Below are positions 1 to 5,598 of a DNA stretch of 6,394 bases, piece after piece (the stretch's first letter is position 1; every line of letters starts with the position of its first letter). The notes below the pieces were generated by a model. That model saw nothing but the letters and a program-made list of their open reading frames with translations. It had not been told where the DNA came from and did no database searches. A program made the translations under genes and the position numbers. This DNA comes from JAWVZU01 sp033722075 (GTDB lineage: Bacteria; Pseudomonadota; Gammaproteobacteria; Xanthomonadales; SZUA-38): the NCBI GenBank assembly GCA_033722075.1, contig JAWVZU010000229.1, forward strand, positions 1 to 6,394. The letters are read 5' to 3'.

Positions 1-41
1 GGTGCCGGGCCAAGGTACACTTTGTTCCGCGGCCGGTTTGG

Positions 42-66
42 AGCGACATCCTGCGGAAATGTCGCT
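42..66. repeat. 8-bp perfect inverted repeat, 9-nt spacer
   Basis: AGCGACAT (42-49) is followed after nine bases by its exact reverse complement ATGTCGCT (59-66). Two further C-G pairs can form inside (50-51 with 55-56), giving a compact stem with a TGC loop and a two-A bulge. There is no T-run after it on either strand, so it is not by itself a classical intrinsic terminator. It could be a hairpin near the 3' end of a gene entering from the left, or a protein-binding dyad. Function unknown. Confidence 0.6.
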
Positions 67-99
67 GGATCTCGCGAGTCATATCGACCGATCCCCCTC

Positions 100-124
100 A
101 AACCGTGGAATAACCACGCTTTTT
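100..124 (+). terminator. Probable intrinsic terminator, rightward
   Basis: CGTGG (104-108), a five-base AATAA loop and CCACG (114-118) form a perfect 5-bp stem. The stem is followed by CTTTTT (119-124). A100-A102 can also pair with T120-T122 across one C-C mismatch. The T-run is on the plus strand, so the site fits termination of a gene transcribed rightwards from beyond the left edge. On the minus strand the hairpin is followed only by GTTTG, so it would be a weaker terminator for the leftward propeller gene, whose stop is about 210 bases away. The short stem keeps the confidence moderate. Confidence 0.55.
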
Positions 125-186
125 CGGACGATCGGCCAATCTGACGGCGCGAGCTAAACCGACAAATCCGGAAATCGGTGCAATAT

Positions 187-287
187 CCGGGCTAACCCGG
201 CGATCACGCAACAGGATCGCTGTCCGGCACACCTCTTCGCGATCAGGGGATCGCTCCCACGAAGCGTTGGAGCGGCGCACTCGCCGC
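187..287. repeat. Cluster of four short perfect hairpins
   Basis: Four perfect dyads follow each other: CCGGG/CCCGG at 187-191 and 196-200 (4-nt loop); GCGATC/GATCGC at 200-205 and 215-220 (9-nt loop); GCGATC/GATCGC again at 239-244 and 249-254 (4-nt loop); and GCGGCG/CGCCGC at 272-277 and 282-287 (4-nt loop). The same GCGATC arm pair therefore occurs twice. They lie in the 3' untranslated side of the leftward propeller gene and could stabilise its transcript end or help termination. No T-run follows them. GC-rich DNA makes short GC dyads common, so chance is a real alternative. Confidence 0.4.
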
Positions 288-329
288 GAATCAGGCGAAC
301 CACCCTAGTCACGCCTCCATGGTGACGCT

Positions 330-1316
330 CTAGTCCGGCAGATCCACCCGCCCGATCGTGTTCGTATCCGCCCCGAACCAGATCGTATGGGTCGGCTCGT
401 GGAACACCGCGTGGCGGACGGTCCTTCCGCCGGATGGCACCTCGGTGATCGAATGGAACTGCTCGCTGTCGATGGCGAAGCCCACCAGGCGGTTGGGCTG
501 GGGCCCGGTTTCGAAGAACCAGACGTTCCCGGCATCGTCGGCTGCCATCGCATAGGGTCGCGAATTTGCATTCGCCGGCGCGCGCCACTCGCGGATGTCC
601 CGCGTATCCGGATCGAGGCGACCGAGGTAGCCCTGGGCATAATCGACGTACCAGATGCCGCCGTCGCTGCCGATGGCGATCCGCCGGGGCGCCGCGTCGG
701 TGCGCGGCAGCAGGATTTCTTCCAGTTCCAGCGTTTCCGGATCCACCGTGGCGAGCTTGTAGGTTCCGACCATGGCGATCCAGGGTCGACCGTCGGCGTC
801 GACGACGATGCCGTAGGGCCGGGCCCGCTCGGTGGGAACCTCGATGAGGTCGATTGCCTCGGTGGACTTGTTCAGCCGGCCGATCACGTTGGAACGCTGG
901 GCGGTAAACCAGATGTGGCCCTCGCCGTCGAACATCAGCGTATGCGGATCCCGGGGATGCCCATCCGGCATGTCGATGCGGTGGAGTTCTCCGCTCTCCG
1001 GGTCATAGTGACCGATGTAGGCATCCTGGTTGCCGGCGATCCACACGGTCCCGTCGCGATCCACGATCTGGTTGTGCGGCCCGGTTCCCTCCGGCAGTTC
1101 GATGCGCTCGAACTCACCGCTGGCGGTGTCCAGGCGACCGAGATAATCGTCTTTCTGACCTACGAACCAGACCACGCCCGCGGACTCATCGCCGACATCC
1201 GGATCCCGTGGGCGCGTGTCGGACCAGGGGACATTCCACTCGTGAATCTCGATCTCCGCACTGGCCGGCGCGAGCCCCAGCAGCAGAAGCGTTGCGACCG
1301 CAAGCAGCCATCTCAT
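330..1316 (-). CDS. Exported seven-bladed beta-propeller, virginiamycin B lyase (Vgb)-like family
   Basis: This 328-residue protein starts with a clear Sec signal peptide (MRWLLAVATLLLLGLAPASA, cleavage after A20), so the mature part should be periplasmic or secreted. The rest is seven repeats of about 43 residues of the type G-x-hydrophobic-W-(F/I/Y)...(I/L)GRLDP-x-(T/S)-GE...LP. The repeat tryptophans are W50, W92, W136, W179, W222, W266 and W313, which matches a complete seven-bladed propeller. The fold and length match Vgb-like proteins (Staphylococcus Vgb is about 300 residues), often annotated only as 'lyase'. From memory of Vgb, catalytic His270 corresponds to H302 here, but the Glu two residues before it is V300 and the later Glu is D317, so streptogramin lyase activity is doubtful. 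A start at 1316 is preferred because GGAGGG lies 6 bases upstream and the signal peptide begins there. Longer in-frame starts at 1334 and 1430 would bury the signal peptide. It is transcribed divergently from the large Asp-box gene. Substrate unknown. Confidence 0.88.
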   Translation of the reverse strand: MRWLLAVATLLLLGLAPASAEIEIHEWNVPWSDTRPRDPDVGDESAGVVWFVGQKDDYLGRLDTASGEFERIELPEGTGPHNQIVDRDGTVWIAGNQDAYIGHYDPESGELHRIDMPDGHPRDPHTLMFDGEGHIWFTAQRSNVIGRLNKSTEAIDLIEVPTERARPYGIVVDADGRPWIAMVGTYKLATVDPETLELEEILLPRTDAAPRRIAIGSDGGIWYVDYAQGYLGRLDPDTRDIREWRAPANANSRPYAMAADDAGNVWFFETGPQPNRLVGFAIDSEQFHSITEVPSGGRTVRHAVFHEPTHTIWFGADTNTIGRVDLPD

Positions 1317-1322
1317 GATCGT

Positions 1323-1328
1323 CCCTCC
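1323..1328 (-). promoter_or_regulatory. Ribosome-binding site deciding the propeller start
   Basis: The minus strand reads GGAGGG-ACGATC-ATG, a strong Shine-Dalgarno sequence 6 bases before the ATG at 1316. The in-frame ATG at 1334 lacks such a site, so this fixes the start just at the signal peptide. Confidence 0.8.
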
Positions 1329-1351
1329 GTTCATGACTTGATCGGTGCGCG

Positions 1352-1360
1352 AGCATAGCA
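1352..1360 (-). promoter_or_regulatory. Possible extended -10 promoter element for the leftward propeller gene
   Basis: The minus strand reads TGCTATGCT, that is TG-N-TATGCT. This has the extended -10 TG motif and matches 4 of 6 bases of TATAAT, including the key first A and last T. No convincing -35 hexamer lies 16-18 bases upstream, which is tolerable for an extended -10 promoter. It would start transcription near 1345, giving a leader of about 30 bases that contains the GGAGGG site. This comes from pattern matching only. Confidence 0.3.
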
Positions 1361-1473
1361 CGCCGGCCGTCACGATGGACTCACCGCGACTCGGTAGGAT
1401 CGTCGACCATCGCAAGCATACACCGAGCACAAAACATCAGGGCCGGGCGAGCTCCCACCCGCATAGTGGGCAG

Positions 1474-1503
1474 ATGGACAGGGGAGGCAGGATCAGCATG
1501 TAA
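1474..1503 (+). promoter_or_regulatory. Possible leader mini-ORF ending in a start-stop element
   Basis: GGGGAGG (1481-1487) stands 10 bases before an ATG (1498-1500) that is followed at once by TAA (1501-1503), 54 bases upstream of the large gene's start. In the same frame an earlier ATG at 1474 gives a nine-codon peptide, MDRGGRISM, but its only upstream G-rich site is 3 bases away and too close. If transcription begins upstream of 1480, ribosomes could load at this start-stop and affect translation of the main gene. No transcription start is known, so this is speculative. Confidence 0.2.
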
Positions 1504-1546
1504 CCCTGTGCCTGAGCCAGTAAACTAGTCCGCACAGTCACGTTCC

Positions 1547-1552
1547 GAGGGG
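1547..1552 (+). promoter_or_regulatory. Ribosome-binding site of the large Asp-box gene
   Basis: GAGGGG lies 5 bases before the ATG at 1558. The encoded protein begins with a signal peptide at exactly this ATG, so site and start support each other. Confidence 0.7.
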
Positions 1553-1557
1553 AATCC

Positions 1558-4500
1558 ATGCCGAACCTTCACCGGGTCTTTTGCCTCAGCCTGCTACTCG
1601 CCGCCGTCGTCGTTTTCCCGACCGGCCACGCTGACCCGCTGCCCGCGGACCTGCCTCTCGAGGGTCTGGCTGCAAGAGCCCTCGGGCCGGCCGCCGTGGG
1701 CGGTCGAATCAGCGCCATCGACGCGGTCGCGGATGATCCGCGCCGGATCGTCATCGGTGTGGCCACCGGTGGCGTCTGGCGCTCGGACAACGGCGGACTG
1801 ACCTGGGAGGCGATCTTCGATGACGAGGCGGTGGCTTCGATCGGCTCGGTGGCCATCGTGCAAGCCACGCCGGAGGTGATCTGGGTCGGCACCGGCGAGG
1901 GTAACGTGCGCAATTCGACCTCGATCGGCGGCGGCATCTACAAGTCCGTCGATGGCGGCCAAAGCTGGCAGCTGATGGGCCTGGAGCGGACCGAGCGGAT
2001 CAACTGGATTGCCATCCACCCCGACGATCCGGACACGGTTTTTGCGGCCGCGCTGGGACATCTTTGGGGCGAGAATCCCGAGCGCGGCATCTACCGCACC
2101 CGCGACGGCGGCGAGACCTGGGAGAAAGTCCTTTACGTGGATGAACGCACCGGCGGCACGGACGTGAAGATCGACCCGCACAACCCCAACCGGATCTATG
2201 CCGCCCTGTGGCAACACCGGCGCTGGCCCTATTACTTCAAATCGGGTGGTCCAGGCTCCGGTCTGTATGTTTCCATGGACGGGGGCGACTCCTGGACGCG
2301 CCGCACCGAGGAAGACGGCCTGCCCAAGGGAGAACTGGGGCGAATGATCGTCGCCCCGTCGCCGGCGCAACCGGGCCTGGCCTATGTGCTGGTGGAAGCC
2401 GAGGACAGTGCGCTGGTCAGAACCGCTGATGGCGGCAAGACCTTCCAGATCGTGAACAGCGAGCACGACATCGCCTCGCGGCCCTTCTATTACACGGAAC
2501 TCCTTGCCGACCCGGAGAACCCGGACCGCGTGTACAACTTCGCCCAGCGGGTCCATGTCTCGATCGACGGCGGAAAGACCTTCCAGGCGATCGAGGGGAT
2601 AGACTGCTGCGCGCCTTCGAACACGATTCATATCGACAATCACGCCTTGTGGATCAACCCGGCCGACCCGCAGCACCTGATCGTCGGCAATGACGGGGGC
2701 ATCGCGATCTCCCGGGACCGCGGGGAGACCTGGCGCTTCGTCCGCAACCTGCCGCTGGCTCAGTTCTACCACGTGGCCGTCGATGACGCGGATCCCTATC
2801 ACGTGTACGGCGGTCTGCAGGACAACGGTTCCTGGCGCGGTCCGGCGGAGATCCGCCAGGTGGGCGGGATCCGCAACATGCACTGGCAGGAAGTCGGTTT
2901 CGGGGACGGGTTCGATGTCATTCCCGATCCGGAGATTCCCGACGCGGGCTATTCCATGTCCCAGGGCGGTTTTCTTTACCGCTGGAACCTGGCTACGGGC
3001 GAAGTCCGCACCATTCGCCCGGATCCGCCCTCACCCGATACGGACCTGCGCTTCAACTGGGACGCGGCCTTTGCCCAGGACCCCTTTCACAGCGGCACCA
3101 TCTACTACGGCAGCCAGTTCGTGCACCGCTCCCGCGACCGCGGCAAGACCTGGGAAGTCATCAGCCCGGACCTGACGACCAACAACCCGGAGTTCCAGAC
3201 CTTTCGTGAAAGCGGCGGGTTGACCCCGGATGTGACGGCCGCCGAGAACTACACCACCATCGTCACCATCGCTCCGAGCCCGATCGAGGCGGGCACCATC
3301 TGGGTCGGCTCCGATGATGGACGGATTCACGTCACCCGCGATGGCGGTCAGAGCTGGAACCGGGTGGACGATCGCGTGCGCGGTGCGCCGGCGCGCGCCT
3401 GGGTGCCGATGATCGATCCGTCGCCGCATGCCGCCGACGTGGCCTTCGTCGTGTTCGACGACCATCGCCGGGACGACATGGAGACTTACGTCTACCGGGC
3501 CAGCGACTACGGCCGGCGCTGGTCGGATCTCGGGTCGGACGCGCTGAGCGGTTATGCGTTGTCGATTCGTCAGGATCCGGTTGATCCCGAGCTTCTGTTT
3601 CTCGGAACCGAGTTCGGCCTCTTCGCCTCGACCACCGGCGGCGAGGACTGGGTGCGGTTTAGCGCCGGGCTCCCGACCGTGTCGGTGATGGACCTGGCCA
3701 TCCAGGAACGGGAAAGCGACCTGGTGCTGGGCACACACGGGCGCGGGATCTACGTGATCGACGACTACAGCGCGCTGCGCAATTTCCCGGCGGATGAGGC
3801 CTCCGCAGGTTTTTCCATCCTGACCACCACGGCGGGCCGGCAGTACGACGTCAAACCGACCGGCTCGACACGATTCACCGGCAACGGCGAGTTTCGCGCC
3901 GACAACGAACCCTATGGCGTCATGATCACTTTTGCGGCCGCGGGCGAGGCGCTGCCCCACCCGGATCCGGAGACGGAGCGGTCCCGACGGATCGCCCAAC
4001 GCACTGCGGGTACATTGGCGGTGCAAGGGAGCGATGAAGAAGCGGGCGAGGCAGAGGAAGAGGAACAACCCAAGGTCCTGATGACCGTGCGCGATACATC
4101 CGGCGAGACGCTCCGGCGCTACCGTTACCCGGTGCATCAGGGAATCAATCGGATCGTCTGGGACCTGCGCGCCGATGGGGCGCCACCGATGCCCGGCCCG
4201 GAAGAGCGTGGCGACGAGGACGGGCTACCGGGCGGGCCGGAAGTGCCGCCAGGCGAGTACGAGATCACCCTGTCCTACGATGAGCAGACGGCCAGCCGGT
4301 CGGCGCTCGTCGTCGGCGATCCGCAATCGCCTTATGCCCCGGAGGACCGGGCTGCCAACTTCGAAGCCCGGCTGAAGATCCTCGCCATGGAAAGGGCGGC
4401 CGTCTCTGCGGTTGAGCGAATCGTCGAGACCCGCGCGGACATCGAGACCGCGCTCGCGCTCATGCAGCGTCAGGACGAGGGGAAGGCGCATGAGTCCCTG

Positions 4501-4869
4501 ATGGCGCAGGCCAGGGAAGTCAAGAATGGGCTGGACGAGCTCGAGAAGCGGTTTCGCGTTCCGCCCAAGACCAAGGGCGTGGTCTACGACGACGACAAGG
4601 TAATCAACCGGATCGGCCTGGCGGAAACCATGGTCGGATCGACCTTCGACGCGCCGTCGGCGACGGCCCGCACCTACATGGCGCTGGCATCGGGAGCGCT
4701 GGATGCGGCTCTTTCCGAACTGAACGCGTTTCTCGAGTCGGACGTCGCCGCGCTGCGTGCGGCCTTGTCCGAGGCCGGGATTGGACTGCTCTCTGCCGCC
4801 CCGGTCAAGCGCGATGCGGCCGAGCCCGAAGCCTGGTCCGGGCCGACGCCGAAGGAGCCGATGGACTAG
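1558..4869 (+). CDS. Large exported Asp-box (BNR/sortilin-like) beta-propeller protein
   Basis: This 1103-residue protein opens with a signal peptide (hydrophobic run from about residue 8 to 20, likely cut after G23-H24-A25). Residues about 45-740 carry eleven Asp-box-type repeats of the form S/T-x-D-x-G-x-T-W near 75, 129, 180, 238, 288, 334, 384, 524, 592, 647 and 690. Two are degenerate (647 and 690). That number over about 700 residues fits two propeller domains, as in the VPS10/sortilin N-terminal and GH74-like fold. Conserved-looking stretches include GTGEGNVRNS (111-120), HIDNHALWINP (358-368) followed by GNDGG, and GLQDNGSW (419-426). After the propellers come an acidic linker rich in Glu (825-838), a beta-sandwich-like part (about 840-920, with NRIVWDLR and PPGEYEITL) resembling FlgD-type Ig folds, and a mostly helical tail (930-1075) that may be coiled coil. 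Relatives are often called 'glycosyl hydrolase' or 'WD40/YVTN/BNR-like repeat protein'. I see no proof of glycosidase activity, and the substrate is unknown. Confidence 0.88.
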   Translation: MPNLHRVFCLSLLLAAVVVFPTGHADPLPADLPLEGLAARALGPAAVGGRISAIDAVADDPRRIVIGVATGGVWRSDNGGLTWEAIFDDEAVASIGSVAIVQATPEVIWVGTGEGNVRNSTSIGGGIYKSVDGGQSWQLMGLERTERINWIAIHPDDPDTVFAAALGHLWGENPERGIYRTRDGGETWEKVLYVDERTGGTDVKIDPHNPNRIYAALWQHRRWPYYFKSGGPGSGLYVSMDGGDSWTRRTEEDGLPKGELGRMIVAPSPAQPGLAYVLVEAEDSALVRTADGGKTFQIVNSEHDIASRPFYYTELLADPENPDRVYNFAQRVHVSIDGGKTFQAIEGIDCCAPSNTIHIDNHALWINPADPQHLIVGNDGGIAISRDRGETWRFVRNLPLAQFYHVAVDDADPYHVYGGLQDNGSWRGPAEIRQVGGIRNMHWQEVGFGDGFDVIPDPEIPDAGYSMSQGGFLYRWNLATGEVRTIRPDPPSPDTDLRFNWDAAFAQDPFHSGTIYYGSQFVHRSRDRGKTWEVISPDLTTNNPEFQTFRESGGLTPDVTAAENYTTIVTIAPSPIEAGTIWVGSDDGRIHVTRDGGQSWNRVDDRVRGAPARAWVPMIDPSPHAADVAFVVFDDHRRDDMETYVYRASDYGRRWSDLGSDALSGYALSIRQDPVDPELLFLGTEFGLFASTTGGEDWVRFSAGLPTVSVMDLAIQERESDLVLGTHGRGIYVIDDYSALRNFPADEASAGFSILTTTAGRQYDVKPTGSTRFTGNGEFRADNEPYGVMITFAAAGEALPHPDPETERSRRIAQRTAGTLAVQGSDEEAGEAEEEEQPKVLMTVRDTSGETLRRYRYPVHQGINRIVWDLRADGAPPMPGPEERGDEDGLPGGPEVPPGEYEITLSYDEQTASRSALVVGDPQSPYAPEDRAANFEARLKILAMERAAVSAVERIVETRADIETALALMQRQDEGKAHESLMAQAREVKNGLDELEKRFRVPPKTKGVVYDDDKVINRIGLAETMVGSTFDAPSATARTYMALASGALDAALSELNAFLESDVAALRAALSEAGIGLLSAAPVKRDAAEPEAWSGPTPKEPMD

Positions 4870-4907
4870 CCGGCTGGGTACCGGTCAATCGGCAAATAGC
4901 CAGCCGG
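4870..4907. terminator. Inverted repeat at convergent gene ends, possible bidirectional terminator
   Basis: CCGGCTGG (4870-4877) directly follows the TAG of the large gene, and its exact reverse complement CCAGCCGG is at 4900-4907. The 22-base loop contains the TGA of the oxygenase gene (4885-4887). The 8-bp GC-rich stem lies where both convergent transcripts must end. No T-run follows on either strand, and the right arm is inside the last oxygenase codons (tryptophan and glycine of GWLFAD). It could therefore hinder readthrough or stabilise 3' ends rather than act as a textbook intrinsic terminator. Confidence 0.35.
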
Positions 4908-5586
4908 TGAGAGAGAGTCGCGGGTTCAGCGCATAGGTTGCGACCTGGGAGACGAAATGCTCCTGGGGCACCTTGAAGATCGACAGGGTATTGAAGCGCG
5001 GTTGCAGCGTCTCGATCACATTGCCTTGCTCATCCTGGAAATGCAGCAGGCCGCCCCAGTCCGCTTCCCAGCGCCTGCTCAAGTTGAAGACGAATGCATA
5101 GCGCCGGTTCTTTCCGGCGTAGGTATCGTCGTGGCGCTTGAGAAAAGAACCGGCCCGATAGCATGACGCATGGGCGTCCGCACGGGTGATGTCCGGCTCT
5201 CCGGTCAGGTGGCGCATCCAGTCCAGGAACGCCTCTGACTGGACCCAGTTTGCGAAGGCCGGCACGACCGGCGCTTCACCGGGCACCACGTCGCGTCGGA
5301 AATAGGCGAAGGAGAACCCGCTGCGGGCCTGGCGCCTGAGGTCCTCGCTGAGCCGGGCACGCTGGGCCGGGAGCATCTGCTCGTACTCCTCATGGGTCAC
5401 CCGGATCGGCCCCTGGCGGGTCGTCAGGGCCACATCCCAGGCCTGTATCGAGGCCAGCTCTTCGGCCAACGCTCTTGCATCGTCCTCCGGGAAGATCGGA
5501 CCGATCTGCAGCCGGGTACGATCCGCAAGCGCGGTTCGCAGGGCGGCCAGATCCAGCTCAGGATGAAAGCTGGGACTCTCGGCCAT
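4885..5586 (-). CDS. 2OG-Fe(II) oxygenase, prolyl-hydroxylase-like fold
   Basis: The 233-residue product has no signal peptide or membrane segment, so it should be cytoplasmic. The C-terminal half carries the double-stranded beta-helix signature of 2-oxoglutarate/Fe(II) dioxygenases. H152 and D154 (in KRHDDTYAG) form the HxD pair, H210 (in QEHFVSQV) is the distal iron-binding histidine, and R223 (in RLSLTGWLF) is the expected 2-oxoglutarate-binding arginine. Y143, the strand RRYAFVFNLS, GGLLHF and NTLSIFKV also fit the pattern seen in small PHD/Tpa1-like oxygenases (Pfam 2OG-FeII_Oxy type). Such enzymes hydroxylate proline or other residues or small molecules. Nothing here identifies the substrate. 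Residues 60-110 are a charged, helical segment that may be a lid or substrate-specific insert. The ATG at 5586 is 2 bases after the nuclease stop with a GGGG site 8 bases upstream, so the two genes are almost certainly cotranscribed. The gene converges on the large propeller gene with 15 bp between the stops. Confidence 0.88.
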   Translation of the reverse strand: MAESPSFHPELDLAALRTALADRTRLQIGPIFPEDDARALAEELASIQAWDVALTTRQGPIRVTHEEYEQMLPAQRARLSEDLRRQARSGFSFAYFRRDVVPGEAPVVPAFANWVQSEAFLDWMRHLTGEPDITRADAHASCYRAGSFLKRHDDTYAGKNRRYAFVFNLSRRWEADWGGLLHFQDEQGNVIETLQPRFNTLSIFKVPQEHFVSQVATYALNPRLSLTGWLFAD

Positions 5587-5598
5587 GGCTAGAACCCC
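5587..5598 (-). promoter_or_regulatory. Translational coupling junction, nuclease to oxygenase
   Basis: On the minus strand the nuclease ends TAG, then CC, then the oxygenase ATG. The run GGGG (5595-5598, within GGTGGTGGGG) lies inside the end of the nuclease gene, 8 bases before that ATG. Stop and start are close enough for a terminating ribosome to restart, so oxygenase output probably depends on nuclease translation. Confidence 0.65.

Larger units (their letters stand above)
1..329. other. Non-coding left end, hairpin-rich, no supported gene
   Basis: No reading frame here looks like a gene. All three plus frames are open from the window edge and stop at 113 (TAA), 144 (TGA) and 157 (TAA). 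A gene entering from the left could end in any of them, and none of the short translations resembles a family I know. A leftward 60-codon frame (280 to 98) has a GTG start with no Shine-Dalgarno sequence and an Arg-rich composition typical of a chance frame. The stretch contains a likely terminator near 100-124 and perfect inverted repeats at 42-66, 187-200, 200-220, 239-254 and 272-287. It also forms the 3' side of the leftward propeller gene that stops at 330. Confidence 0.6.
1317..1557. other. Divergent intergenic control region
   Basis: These 241 bases separate the start codons of the two divergent exported propeller genes and must carry both promoters. I see a possible extended -10 element for the leftward gene (1352-1360) and ribosome-binding sites for both genes. 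For the rightward gene TAAACT (1521-1526) is the best -10-like hexamer, but nothing resembling a -35 box lies at the right distance. A small dyad, CCCAC (1454-1458) and GTGGG (1466-1470) with a 7-base spacer, sits near the middle and could be an operator, though 5-bp arms are weak evidence. Confidence 0.5.

Noticed and set aside
98..280. Leftward 60-codon frame in the left non-coding region
   Set aside because: GTG start without a Shine-Dalgarno sequence, Arg-rich chance composition, and it runs through the terminator hairpin.
387..1358. Plus-strand open frame of 323 codons antisense to the Vgb-like gene
   Set aside because: It lies opposite a gene with a signal peptide, ribosome site and seven regular repeats. 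Its translation shows no domain, and long antisense frames are expected in GC-rich coding DNA.
1411..1420. A second TATGCT hexamer on the minus strand as a promoter
   Set aside because: It lacks the extended TG motif, and the hexamers 16-18 bases upstream (such as GCCCTG) do not resemble a -35 box.
1594..2883. Minus-strand open frame of 429 codons inside the large Asp-box gene
   Set aside because: It is a mirror of the repeated Asp-box codons, giving Val/Asp/Gly/Arg-rich pseudo-repeats, with no ribosome site and no recognisable fold.
3031..4137. Minus-strand open frame of 368 codons inside the large gene
   Set aside because: Same antisense shadow effect. It runs across the acidic linker and propeller region of a well-supported gene and has no family resemblance.
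1558..4869. Tandem Asp-box repeats as DNA repeats or a CRISPR-like array
   Set aside because: The periodicity is at protein level with irregular spacing of about 45-140 residues and diverged codons. There are no identical DNA repeats or spacers.
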